From positions 682,001 through 746,000 of the forward strand of contig NZ_AP022568.1 in the NCBI RefSeq assembly GCF_010727605.1: a stretch of 64,000 nucleotides of DNA, given 5' to 3'. The translations under genes and the position numbers were made by a program. The notes beneath the pieces were generated by a model that had not been told where the DNA came from, ran no database searches, and saw nothing but the letters and a program-made list of their open reading frames with translations. Numbering within the stretch: the stretch's first letter is position 1; the number at the start of each line of letters is the position of its first letter. Of this stretch, positions 17,568 through 25,946 are shown piece by piece. The stretch is from Mycobacterium simiae (GTDB lineage: Bacteria; Actinomycetota; Actinomycetes; Mycobacteriales; Mycobacteriaceae).

Positions 17568-18686
17568 ATGTCCACCACGGACCTCGCCCCGCCGCAGACC
17601 AGGTTGGCCAAGCTGCAGGGCTCGCTGAGCGCCGCGGAGTGGGGGCGTGTCGCAATGATGCTGACCCTGATCGTCGCGCTGCACCTGGTCGGCTGGGCGA
17701 CCCTGCTGCTGCTGGTCGATCCGGCGCGGCTCAGCGTGGGCGGCAAGGCATTCGGCATCGGCGTCGGGGTGACCGCGTATGCCTTGGGCCTGCGGCACGC
17801 CTTCGACGCCGACCACATCGCCGCGATCGACAACACCACCCGCAAGCTGATGGGCGACGGGCAACGCCCCCTTGGCGTCGGGTTCTTCTTCTCGTTGGGG
17901 CACTCCACCGTGGTGTTCACGCTGGCGGTGCTGCTGGCCATCGGCACCACGACCGTCGTCGGGCCCGTCGAGAACGATTCGTCCACGCTGCACCACTACA
18001 CCGGGCTGATCGGCACCAGCATCTCGGGCGTGTTCCTGTACCTGATCGCCGCCCTGAACCTGGTGGTGCTGGCCGGGATTCTGCGGACGTTTCTGCGCTT
18101 GCGTCGCGGCCATTACGACGAGGCCGAACTCGAGCAGCAGTTAGCGAGCCGCGGCTTCCTCAACCGGTTCTTCGGCCGCTTCACCCGCTCGATCACCAAG
18201 TCGTGGCACATGTATCCGATCGGATTGCTGTTCGGCCTGGGCTTCGATACCGCGACCGAGATCGCCCTGCTGGTATTGGCCGGTACCAGCGCGGCAGCCG
18301 GGCTGCCGTGGTATGCCATTCTGTGTTTGCCGGTGCTGTTCGCGGCCGGCATGTGTCTGCTCGACACCATCGACGGCTCGTTCATGAACTTCGCCTACGG
18401 GTGGGCGTTCGCCAGTCCGGTGCGCAAGATCTACTACAACATCACCATCACCGGACTCTCGGTGGTGGTCGCCCTGCTGATCGGCAGCATCGAACTGATC
18501 GACCTGTTCGCCGAGCAGCTCGGCTGGCGCGGCCCGTTTTGGGACTGGGTGGCAAGCCTCGACCTGAACACCGTCGGCTTCGTCATCGTCGGCCTCTTCG
18601 CGCTCACCTGGGTGGCGGCGCTGCTCATCTGGCGCTACGGCCGCATCGAAGAGAAGTGGGCGCCGGCCACCGAGCGCACGGTGTAG
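17568..18686 (+). CDS. nicT: Nickel (cobalt) permease NicT/HoxN family
   Basis: 372 residues with eight predicted membrane segments. The family signature in TM2, GLRHAFDADHIAAIDNTTRK, holds the RHAxDADHI motif that binds Ni2+, and the second and third signatures appear as FFFSLGHSTVVF and LLFGLGFDTATEIALL. NiCoT proteins import nickel with high affinity. The position matches Rv2856. Placed right before hypA and the hydrogenase genes, it would supply nickel for the active site. Divergent from the Fur-family regulator across the candidate Nur box. Confidence 0.95.
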   Translation: MSTTDLAPPQTRLAKLQGSLSAAEWGRVAMMLTLIVALHLVGWATLLLLVDPARLSVGGKAFGIGVGVTAYALGLRHAFDADHIAAIDNTTRKLMGDGQRPLGVGFFFSLGHSTVVFTLAVLLAIGTTTVVGPVENDSSTLHHYTGLIGTSISGVFLYLIAALNLVVLAGILRTFLRLRRGHYDEAELEQQLASRGFLNRFFGRFTRSITKSWHMYPIGLLFGLGFDTATEIALLVLAGTSAAAGLPWYAILCLPVLFAAGMCLLDTIDGSFMNFAYGWAFASPVRKIYYNITITGLSVVVALLIGSIELIDLFAEQLGWRGPFWDWVASLDLNTVGFVIVGLFALTWVAALLIWRYGRIEEKWAPATERTV

Positions 18687-18775
18687 CTGTCCCTGCGCAA
18701 GCTGCGGGTATTCGTCGCGGCTGGCGCGGAGTAGAAACAACGGTATGGGGCCGCCCCCGACGCCGGCGGCCGGCG

Positions 18776-19111
18776 ATGCATGAGCTCTCGCTGTGCGAGG
18801 CGATCGCCGGTGTGGTGAAGGTCCACGCGGACGGGCGGCACGTCGATGTGGTCCGCGTCCGGATCGGCGCGCTGCGTCAAGTGGTCCCCGAGTCGTTGTT
18901 GTTTTGCTGGACCCTGGTCCGCGACGCGCAGAGCCTGCCCGACGCCGAGCTCGAACTCGAGTGTGTCGGCGCCGAGGTGCGTTGCCGTTCCTGCGGTCGG
19001 CAATCCGAGATCACGTCGACGTGGTCGATTTGGTGCCCGCAGTGCGACAGCTCCGACGTGCAGGTGCTGCACGGCGACGAGTTCCTGGTGACATCGCTGG
19101 ACGTCTCCTGA
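18776..19111 (+). CDS. hypA: Hydrogenase nickel-insertion protein HypA
   Basis: 111 residues starting MHELSLCEAI; the N-terminal Met-His-Glu is the nickel site of HypA. The zinc domain has two CxxC pairs, CRSCG and CPQC, at about residues 70-90. HypA works with HypB to insert nickel into the hydrogenase large subunit. The long open frame that enters from upstream is not coding. The gene lies 89 bp after nicT, and immediately downstream is the decayed end of hypB rather than an intact copy. Confidence 0.94.
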   Translation: MHELSLCEAIAGVVKVHADGRHVDVVRVRIGALRQVVPESLLFCWTLVRDAQSLPDAELELECVGAEVRCRSCGRQSEITSTWSIWCPQCDSSDVQVLHGDEFLVTSLDVS

Positions 19112-19118
19112 AAGGGCT

Positions 19119-19286
19119 TGCCGCCCAGCCGAGTTCGACGTCGGCGAGCATGGAGATCTGGTGTTGCTCAACAAGATCGACCGCACGCCGCCACTGGATG
19201 CCGAGGTGGACACCTACCTTGCCCACGGGCGCCAGGGATCGATCGCGGCGGGGGTGACCGTTGACAACTCCAAGGGGCGGGAGTAG
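19119..19286 (+). pseudogene. hypB: Remnant of hypB (hydrogenase nickel GTPase)
   Basis: Eight bases after the hypA stop, an open stretch without a start codon reads C-R-PAEFDVGEHGDLVLLNKIDRTP and then LDAEVDTYLAHG, ending at a TAG (19284-19286). PAEFDxGEH and the G4 motif LLNKID are both HypB signatures, but in HypB about 25 residues separate them; here they are nearly adjacent. The P-loop, the switch regions and everything before PAEFD are gone, and the end diverges (TVDNSKGRE). This is what remains after a deletion of the first two thirds and an internal deletion. An intact hypB, if present, must be elsewhere. Confidence 0.8.
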
Positions 19287-19369
19287 ACCCAGAAACAACG
19301 CTGCGCAAGTGGGCCGACGGTCGACTCCGGCAGCGCCAGGAGCCCAGCCCGGCCCCGGAAAGCTGCAGC

Positions 19370-20425
19370 ATGCCAACGGAAGCAGCAGTCAAAGCGGAAG
19401 AAACATTGATCCACGTCCTTTGGATCAATGCGGGCCTCAGTTGTGATGGTGATTCGGTGGCGTTGACTGCCGCCACCCAGCCCAGTGTCGAGGAGATCGC
19501 CCTCGGAGCTCTTCCCGGTCTCCCCAAAGTCGCCGTGCACTGGCCCCTGATCGATTTCGAATGCGGCCCCACCGGAGGCGCCGACGACTTCCTGCAATGG
19601 TTCTTCAAGGCCGACCGCGGCGAACTGGAGCCGTTCGTCCTCGTGGTCGAAGGGTCCATTCCGAACGAGAACATCAAGCAGGAGGGTTACTGGTGCGGGT
19701 TCGGCAACGACCCCGCGACCGGCCAGCCGATGACCACCAGCGAGTGGCTGGACCGGCTTGCCCCCAAGGCCACCGCGATCGTCGCCGTCGGCACCTGTGC
19801 AACCTACGGCGGGATCCACGCCATGGCGGGCAATCCGACCGGAGCGATGGGGGTGCCCGATTATCTGGGCTGGGGCTGGCAGAGCAAGGCCGGCATTCCG
19901 ATCGTGTGCGTACCGGGCTGCCCGATCCATCCGGACAACCTGTCGGAAACGCTGACCTATCTGCTCTACATGGCGACAGGTCAGGCGCCGATGATTCCGC
20001 TCGACGATGCGCTGCGCCCGAAGTGGTTGTTCGGCAACACCGTCCACGAAGGCTGCGACCGGGCCGGCTATTACGAGCAGGGCGATTTCGCCACCGAGTA
20101 CGGGTCACCGAAATGCATTGTCAAGCTTGGCTGTTGGGGCCCCGTGGTGAAGTGCAATGTGCCCAAACGAGGTTGGATCAACGGAATCGGTGGTTGCCCG
20201 AACGTCGGCGGCATCTGCATCGGATGCACGATGCCGGGATTCCCCGACAAGTTCATGCCGTTCATGGACGAGCCACCGGGGGGCAAGCTCTCCAGCACCG
20301 CGTCCGGGTTGTACGGCTCCGTGATTCGCAGCTTGAGGGGTATCACGGCCCGCACCGTCGACAAGGAACCGCGCTGGCGCCACAAGGGCACTGAACTCAC
20401 CACCGGGGCACGCCGCACCTGGTAG
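19370..20425 (+). CDS. hhyS: [NiFe] hydrogenase small subunit, group 1h (actinobacterial high-affinity type)
   Basis: 351 residues, GGAAAG eight bases before the ATG. There is no Tat signal, so the enzyme faces the cytoplasm. Iron-sulfur ligands are visible: AGLSCDGDS near residue 25, where the second proximal-cluster ligand is Asp28 instead of Cys (the three-Cys-one-Asp cluster known for this group), then GTCATYGG, VPGCPIHPDN, HEGCDRAG, KLGCWGP, GGCPNVGGICIGC. It passes electrons from the active site of the large subunit to the respiratory chain. Sequence blocks agree with Hhy (hydrogenase-2) of other mycobacteria and Streptomyces that oxidise trace H2, and not with the Huc type. Confidence 0.94.
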   Translation: MPTEAAVKAEETLIHVLWINAGLSCDGDSVALTAATQPSVEEIALGALPGLPKVAVHWPLIDFECGPTGGADDFLQWFFKADRGELEPFVLVVEGSIPNENIKQEGYWCGFGNDPATGQPMTTSEWLDRLAPKATAIVAVGTCATYGGIHAMAGNPTGAMGVPDYLGWGWQSKAGIPIVCVPGCPIHPDNLSETLTYLLYMATGQAPMIPLDDALRPKWLFGNTVHEGCDRAGYYEQGDFATEYGSPKCIVKLGCWGPVVKCNVPKRGWINGIGGCPNVGGICIGCTMPGFPDKFMPFMDEPPGGKLSSTASGLYGSVIRSLRGITARTVDKEPRWRHKGTELTTGARRTW

Positions 20426-20497
20426 GTGCCGGCGCGTGCGTCAAGTTTTCCAGCGATCTTCACGCCACATGCCGTTGGGGCAGAGAGTAGTAATGCG

Positions 20498-22297
20498 ATG
20501 ACAACCATCATTCCCAAGCCCACGCAAGACAAGCAGCAGCCGGGTCAACTCGTCGACATGTCGTGGGACCCGATCACCCGGATCGTGGGCAGCCTAGGCA
20601 TCTACACCAAGATCGACTTCGAGAACCGCCAAGTCGTCGAATGCCACAGCACCTCGTCGATTTTCCGCGGTTACTCGATCTTCATGAAGGGCAAGGACCC
20701 GCGCGACGCCCACTTCATCACCAGCCGCATCTGCGGCATCTGCGGCGACAACCACGCCACCTGCTCCTGCTACGCCCAGAACATGGCCTACGGCGTCAAG
20801 CCGCCACACCTGGGCGAGTGGATCGTCAACCTCGGCGAGGCCGCGGAATACATGTTCGACCACAACATCTTCCAGGAAAACCTGGTCGGAGTGGACTTCT
20901 GCGAGAAGATGGTCGCCGAAACCAACCCCAGCGTGCTCTCGTTGGCCGAGAAGACCCCCGCCCCACAGGCCGGCGCCCACGGCTACCGGACCATCGCCGA
21001 CATCATGCGCTCACTCAACCCGTTCAGCGGCGAGTTCTACCGCGAGGCGTTACAGGTCAGCCGGTGGACCCGGGAAATGTTCTGCCTGATGGAGGGTCGC
21101 CACGTGCACCCCTCCACGCTGTACCCGGGCGGGGTCGGCACCGTGGCGACCATCCAGCTGATGACCGACTACCTGACCCGGCTGATGCGCTACGTGGAGT
21201 TCATGAAGAAGGTCGTGCCCATGCACGACGACCTGTTCGACTTCTTCTACGAAGCGCTGCCCGGCTACCAGAACGTCGGATTGCGCCGCACGTTACTCGG
21301 CTGCTGGGGTTCCTTCCAGGACCCCGAGGTATGCAACTTCAAGTACCAGGACATGGAACGCTGGGGCAACGCGATGTTCGTCACCCCGGGTGTGGTGGTC
21401 GACGGCAAGCTGGTCACCCACTCGCTGGTCGACATCAACCTCGGCATCCGAATCCTTTTGGGCAGTTCATATTACGACGACTGGACGGATCAGGAAACGT
21501 TCGTCAAGACCGATCCGCTGGGCAACGCCGTGGACCGGCGCCACCCGTGGAACCAGCACACCAACCCCCATCCGCAGAAGCGCGACATGGATGGCGGCAA
21601 GTACAGCTGGGTGATGTCGCCGCGCTGGTTCGACGGCAAGGATCATCTGGCATTGGATACCGGCGGCGGTCCGCTGGCCCGGCTGTGGGCGACCGCCCTG
21701 GCCGGCCTGGTCGACATCGGTTACGTCAAAGCGACCGGCAGCAGCGTGCAGATCAACTTGCCCAAGACCGCCCTGTTGGGACCGGTCGAGCTGGAGTGGA
21801 AGATCCCACAGCACGGCAGCAACACGATCGAACGCGACCGGGCGCGCACCTACTTCCAGGCCTACGCCGCGGCCTGTGCGCTGCACTTCGCCGAGAAGGC
21901 GCTCGAGGAGATCCGCGCCGGGCGCACCAAGACCTGGGAGAAATTCGAGGTGCCCGACGAGGCGATCGGCTGCGGCTTCACCGAGGCGGTGCGAGGCGTG
22001 CTGAGCCACCACCTGGTGATCCGGGACGGCAAGATCGCGAATTATCACCCTTACCCGCCCACGCCGTGGAATGCCAACCCACGCGACAGCTTTGGCACAC
22101 CCGGGCCCTACGAGGACGCGGTGCAGGGCCAGCCGATCTTCGAGGAGAACGGCCGGGAGAACTTCAAGGGCATCGACATCATGCGCACGGTGCGCAGCTT
22201 CGACCCCTGCCTGCCGTGCGGTGTGCACATGTATCTGGGGAAGGGCAGAACCCTGGAGAGACTGCACACGCCGACGCAGTCACCTGCCGGGGAGTGA
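20498..22297 (+). CDS. hhyL: [NiFe] hydrogenase large subunit, group 1h
   Basis: 599 residues from the ATG at 20498. The active-site cysteines are in L1 SRICGICGDNH (Cys79, Cys82) and L2 DPCLPCGVH (Cys571, Cys574, His577). Twenty-two residues follow His577; a C-terminal peptide of this kind is normally removed by a maturation protease after nickel insertion, and such a protease is encoded downstream (25947). The protein binds the NiFe(CN)2CO centre and splits H2. The 72-bp gap after hhyS is short and contains no other gene. Group 1h enzymes support survival on atmospheric H2 during starvation. Confidence 0.95.
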   Translation: MTTIIPKPTQDKQQPGQLVDMSWDPITRIVGSLGIYTKIDFENRQVVECHSTSSIFRGYSIFMKGKDPRDAHFITSRICGICGDNHATCSCYAQNMAYGVKPPHLGEWIVNLGEAAEYMFDHNIFQENLVGVDFCEKMVAETNPSVLSLAEKTPAPQAGAHGYRTIADIMRSLNPFSGEFYREALQVSRWTREMFCLMEGRHVHPSTLYPGGVGTVATIQLMTDYLTRLMRYVEFMKKVVPMHDDLFDFFYEALPGYQNVGLRRTLLGCWGSFQDPEVCNFKYQDMERWGNAMFVTPGVVVDGKLVTHSLVDINLGIRILLGSSYYDDWTDQETFVKTDPLGNAVDRRHPWNQHTNPHPQKRDMDGGKYSWVMSPRWFDGKDHLALDTGGGPLARLWATALAGLVDIGYVKATGSSVQINLPKTALLGPVELEWKIPQHGSNTIERDRARTYFQAYAAACALHFAEKALEEIRAGRTKTWEKFEVPDEAIGCGFTEAVRGVLSHHLVIRDGKIANYHPYPPTPWNANPRDSFGTPGPYEDAVQGQPIFEENGRENFKGIDIMRTVRSFDPCLPCGVHMYLGKGRTLERLHTPTQSPAGE

Positions 22298-22303
22298 GCG
22301 AAG

Positions 22304-23197
22304 GTGGATCGCCCGGAGATCCCGGACAGCGAAACACAGTGGCGCACGGCGGGCGATCGAATCCAGACACTCCTGGATTCGATCGCCGCGGCCGGCACGG
22401 GCGCGCACGAACGCGCGCGACAGCTGGTTCGTGAGGTGGTCGCGCTCTACGGCGCCGGGCTGGAACGGATCCTGCGGCTGGGCGGCCCACAGCTAGCCGA
22501 GCGGCTGGCCACCGACGACCTGGTGGCCAGCCTGCTCCTTGTCCACGGCCTGCATCCGCACAATGTGGACCGCCGGGTGTCGGACGCCCTGGACCGGGTC
22601 CGCCCCTACCTCGGTTCACACGGCGGTGACGTCGAGTTGATCGACGTCACCGCGGACGGCGTTGTGCGGCTGGCGTTCCGGGGAAGCTGCAAGAGTTGCC
22701 CGTCGTCGGCGGCCACGCTGGAGCTCGCCGTCGAGGACGCGATCCGTGCCGCGGCGCCGGAGATTGCCACGATCGAGGTGGTGGGCGCCGAAGCCGCGGC
22801 CCGCCCCACCGTTATCCCCGCCGACACGCTGTTGGCCCCACTACGCTCCAACGGCCACCGCCATTCCACCGCCACGAGCTGGCATCCGGTGCCCGAGGTC
22901 GCCGGGCTCGAACCCGGCGACGTGGCCGGGTTCCTTGTTTCGGGCAGCACGCTGCTGGTGTGCAGGCTCGGTGACCTGCCGCTGGCCTACCGCGACTACT
23001 GCCCGGTGTGCGACGACTCGCTGGCGGGGGCACAGCTACGCGATACGACGCTGGGCTGCCCACGCTGCGGCACGCAGTTCGACGTGGTGCACGCGGGTGC
23101 GGGGCCCAACGGTTCCCACCTCGACCCGCTCCCCCTGCTTGTGCGCGACGGAGTGCCCTCGGTCGCGCTGCCCGAACCGCTGGGGGCGGGCAGATGA
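22304..23197 (+). CDS. NifU-domain protein of the hydrogenase cluster
   Basis: 297 residues from a GTG six bases after hhyL. Residues 100-165 form the NifU C-terminal fold: RPYLGSHGGDVELIDV, then FRGSCKSCPSSAATLE with the CxxC that holds a transient iron-sulfur cluster. The C-terminal part has a second metal site, YCPVCDDSL and LGCPRCGTQFDV, as in a zinc ribbon or rubredoxin-like fold. Its place suggests a role in loading clusters into the small subunit or in electron transfer. Proteins with this pairing are typical of group 1h loci; direct function not shown. Confidence 0.85.
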   Translation: MDRPEIPDSETQWRTAGDRIQTLLDSIAAAGTGAHERARQLVREVVALYGAGLERILRLGGPQLAERLATDDLVASLLLVHGLHPHNVDRRVSDALDRVRPYLGSHGGDVELIDVTADGVVRLAFRGSCKSCPSSAATLELAVEDAIRAAAPEIATIEVVGAEAAARPTVIPADTLLAPLRSNGHRHSTATSWHPVPEVAGLEPGDVAGFLVSGSTLLVCRLGDLPLAYRDYCPVCDDSLAGAQLRDTTLGCPRCGTQFDVVHAGAGPNGSHLDPLPLLVRDGVPSVALPEPLGAGR

Positions 23198-23829
23198 CCA
23201 GTCCCTACGACGTTTTGGCCCGCATCACCGCGGTGCGGTCGGTTCCCGAGCCGGCCGGCGAGCACTGCGAAATGTGCTCCGAGCTGATCGCGGACGAGCA
23301 TCAGCATGTGGTGAATGTCGCCGGCCGCCAACTAATGTGCGTGTGCCGAGCCTGCTATCTGCTGTTCACCGACGTCGATGCCGAACTGCGTTATCGCGCG
23401 GTGCCGGACCGGTATCTGGCCTTCCCGGACTTCGCGCTGGACCGGCAGACCTGGGACGCCCTGCAGATCCCCGTCGGGGTGGCATTCTTTTTCAGAAACT
23501 CCGCGCTGCGGCGCACCGTCGCGTTCTACCCGGGTCCGGCCGGGGCGTGCGAGTCCGAATTGGACCTCGCCGCCTGGAACGCCATCAGCAGCGCCGACGC
23601 CCGGGTGCACCTGCTGACCGACGACGTCGAAGCGCTGCTGGTGCGGGCACCCGAATCAGGTTCTCCGCAAACGTATCTCGTCCCCATCGATGCCTGCTAT
23701 GAGTTCGTCGGTCGATTGCGGCTGCTGTGGCGCGGGTTCGACGGCGGCCAACAGGCGCGTGACTTCATCGACGGCTTCTTCGCCGCGATCGACGCCCGCG
23801 CTTCGGAAACACCCGGGACACCACCATGA
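23194..23829 (+). CDS. DUF5947-family hydrogenase-associated protein
   Basis: 211 residues from an ATG overlapping the previous stop (ATGA). A likely metal site lies near the N-terminus: HCEMCSEL, then LMCVCRACYLLF about 25 residues on, giving four to five cysteines and a nearby HQH. The rest is a mixed alpha/beta region with conserved tryptophans and AFYPGPAG. There are no membrane segments. I recognise it as the DUF5947 type found beside group 1h hydrogenases. It may handle a metal or a cluster; the function is unknown. Confidence 0.82.
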   Translation: MTSPYDVLARITAVRSVPEPAGEHCEMCSELIADEHQHVVNVAGRQLMCVCRACYLLFTDVDAELRYRAVPDRYLAFPDFALDRQTWDALQIPVGVAFFFRNSALRRTVAFYPGPAGACESELDLAAWNAISSADARVHLLTDDVEALLVRAPESGSPQTYLVPIDACYEFVGRLRLLWRGFDGGQQARDFIDGFFAAIDARASETPGTPP

Positions 23830-24464
23830 CCGAGGTGAACTTCACGGTGCTCGACGTCGCACCCGAACCCTATGCCGTCACCCCGGTGCTCACCGCCCGC
23901 GTCGGCGTGACCGCCGACGGCGACGACCCGGTGCACGCCATCGCGCTGCGCTGCCAGGTGCGCATCGAGCCGGCGCGCCGCCCGTACACCGACGGGGAAG
24001 CGGCCGGACTGACCGACCTGTTCGGCCCGCGCGAGCGCTGGACGAGCACCCAGCACGGCTTCCTTTGGCAGCACTGCACCGCTATGGTGCCCGGGTTCAC
24101 CGGCCACAGCACGGTGGACCTGGCGCTGGAATGCACCTACGACTTCGAAGTCGCGGCCGCCAAGTATCTGCACGCGCTGCGCGACGGCAAGATACCGCTG
24201 CAATTCCTGTTCAGCGGAACCATATTCGTCAAGTCAGGGCGTGGCTTCTCGGTCCGGCAGGTGCCGTGGGACCGCGAGTGCCGCTACGACATGCCGGTCG
24301 ACGTCTGGCGCGCGCTGATGGCACAGCACTTCCCCAACTCGGGCTGGGTGCGGTTGGGTCACGAGACCATCGCCGCACTGATCGCCTACAAGTCCGCACA
24401 AGGCTTGCTCGACCTGGACGGCGCGGTCACCTCGCTGTTGGACTCCGAACGGACCGGGGTATGA
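23826..24464 (+). CDS. DUF6084-family hydrogenase-associated protein
   Basis: 212 residues, overlapping the genes on both sides by four bases. It starts MTEVNFTVLDVAPEPYAV and contains IALRCQVRIEPARRPY, ERWTSTQHGFLWQHC and a beta-rich middle, which suggest an immunoglobulin- or jelly-roll-like fold. No catalytic motif is visible. This family travels with DUF5947 and the 453-residue protein in group 1h hydrogenase clusters. Strict co-translation suggests the three form a complex. Function unknown. Confidence 0.82.
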   Translation: MTEVNFTVLDVAPEPYAVTPVLTARVGVTADGDDPVHAIALRCQVRIEPARRPYTDGEAAGLTDLFGPRERWTSTQHGFLWQHCTAMVPGFTGHSTVDLALECTYDFEVAAAKYLHALRDGKIPLQFLFSGTIFVKSGRGFSVRQVPWDRECRYDMPVDVWRALMAQHFPNSGWVRLGHETIAALIAYKSAQGLLDLDGAVTSLLDSERTGV

Positions 24465-25822
24465 CCACGCCGACCTGGGACCGGGCCCGCGCCGTCGCCG
24501 ACGCGGTGCTCTACGAGGGCTACCTGCTGTACCCATACCGTGGTACGTCCGCCAAGAATCAATCGCGTTGGCAATTCGGCGTTTTAGGGCCACCTGGAGC
24601 GGGCGAGGCAGGCCTTGGCGAAGACGACGCCCTGGCGGCGCAGTTCCTGGTCGAGGACGCCGAGGCGATCGCCCTGGTGGTGCGTTTTTTGCAGTTGCAA
24701 CACCGGCGGGCCGAGCGCGAGGAAGCCGATGGGCGGTTCACACCCGTCGCGCAATTGACCACGCCGGCCGGGTCCTGGCTGACCTGGGATGAGGCCGTCG
24801 AATGCGAGAGCTCGTTCGGGCCAATCGCATTAGGTGATCTGCCGTGCACTGCGCCGGTTGTGGCGGGCGCGGCGGTCGACATCGAAGCACTCGGCGGCGG
24901 CCGCCTAGTGCGCGAACGCAAACAGATTCGCGGCGAGCTCACCCTCTCCAGCGAAGCCGACGGCGCCTTGCGCAGGATATCGGTGCGGTTGACCAACTCC
25001 GGCCCCGCAGCACTCGACAAGGACGACGCGATCGCCCGGTCGATGATCGGCACCCACCTGATCGCCGTGGTTACCGGGGGCCGGTTCGTCTCGATGCTCG
25101 AGCCGCCGGCAGCGGCCGCCGACGCGGTGTCCCGATGCCGCCAACACCGCTGCTTCCCCGTCCTGGCCGGCCCGCCCGACAGCCAGGACACGCTGCTGAT
25201 CTCGCCGATCATTCTGTACGACCACCCCGAAGTCGCCGAGCAGAGTAACACCGCGCTCTACGACTGCACCGAGATCGACGAAATCCTGACCCTGCGCGTG
25301 CTGACGATGACCGACGACGAGAAGGCGCAGGCGCGGGCCACCGACCCACGGGCTGCGCGGATCATCGACCAGTGCAACGCGATGTCAGCCGAGACGATGG
25401 CACGCCTGCACGGCGTGCTGCGCGACCCGCACCGCGGCGACCCAGCCGCGGGCCTGATTCCCGCGGTGCCCGACAGCGTCGATTGGTGGGATCCGCTGGC
25501 CGACAACGCTGTTCGTCCCGAGCTGGACGCCGTCCTGGTGCACGGGACCCGGGTGGCCCGGGGCAGCCTGGTTCGGCTGCGGCCACGCCGCAACGCTGAC
25601 GCACAGGACATCTTCGTCGCCGGCCGGACCGCACGCGTCACGTCGGTGCACGAGGACGTCGAGGGCAACAAACACATCGGGGTTGTGGTCGACGACGACC
25701 CCGCCGCCGACCTGCACGACTGGTACGGCCGCTATTTGTACTTCTCCCCCGAAGAGATCGAGCCGCTGGCAGCAGCGCACGACATCACAGCCCCGGAAAG
25801 GAGTTCGACATGGAAATCGTAG
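24461..25822 (+). CDS. Uncharacterised hydrogenase-cluster protein (453 residues)
   Basis: Starts at the ATG that overlaps the previous stop; the long upstream open frame lies over other genes. N-terminal blocks YEGYLLYPYRGTSAKNQSRWQFG and the later LISPIILYDHPEVAEQS are the most distinctive, with a basic middle and an acidic beta-rich C-terminus (VRLRPRRNADAQDIFVAG, DDDPAADLHDWYGRYLYF) that may be an SH3-like barrel. There is no signal peptide or membrane segment, and I see no known catalytic motif. Homologues are known only from hydrogenase loci as far as I can recall. It ends 13 bases inside the next small gene. Confidence 0.8.
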   Translation: MTTPTWDRARAVADAVLYEGYLLYPYRGTSAKNQSRWQFGVLGPPGAGEAGLGEDDALAAQFLVEDAEAIALVVRFLQLQHRRAEREEADGRFTPVAQLTTPAGSWLTWDEAVECESSFGPIALGDLPCTAPVVAGAAVDIEALGGGRLVRERKQIRGELTLSSEADGALRRISVRLTNSGPAALDKDDAIARSMIGTHLIAVVTGGRFVSMLEPPAAAADAVSRCRQHRCFPVLAGPPDSQDTLLISPIILYDHPEVAEQSNTALYDCTEIDEILTLRVLTMTDDEKAQARATDPRAARIIDQCNAMSAETMARLHGVLRDPHRGDPAAGLIPAVPDSVDWWDPLADNAVRPELDAVLVHGTRVARGSLVRLRPRRNADAQDIFVAGRTARVTSVHEDVEGNKHIGVVVDDDPAADLHDWYGRYLYFSPEEIEPLAAAHDITAPERSSTWKS

Positions 25823-25929
25823 GTTGGGTATTCGTCGCCCTGATCGCCCTGGCGGTCGGGATCGCGTTGGCGCTGGGGGTGGTATCGCTGCCAGATGCCC
25901 GCCGCTATCTGAAATTGAGGCGCATGTAG
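25810..25929 (+). CDS. 39-residue single-pass membrane peptide (DUF6893-like)
   Basis: Reads MEIVGWVFVALIALAVG and continues with one hydrophobic segment of about 20 residues, then a positively charged tail (ARRYLKLRRM) that would stay in the cytoplasm. A GGAAAGGAG ribosome binding site lies 6 bases before the ATG, and the frame overlaps the previous gene by 13 bases. The RBS, the overlap and the clean membrane topology support a real gene. It may anchor the otherwise soluble hydrogenase or an accessory complex to the membrane; that part is inference. Confidence 0.75.
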   Translation: MEIVGWVFVALIALAVGIALALGVVSLPDARRYLKLRRM

Positions 25930-25946
25930 CCGCACCGGGGGCGGTC

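Noticed and set aside
20563..22434. Second long frame over hhyL
   Set aside because: Same-strand shadow of a gene with strong hydrogenase motifs; the product is R/P/H-rich with no family similarity.
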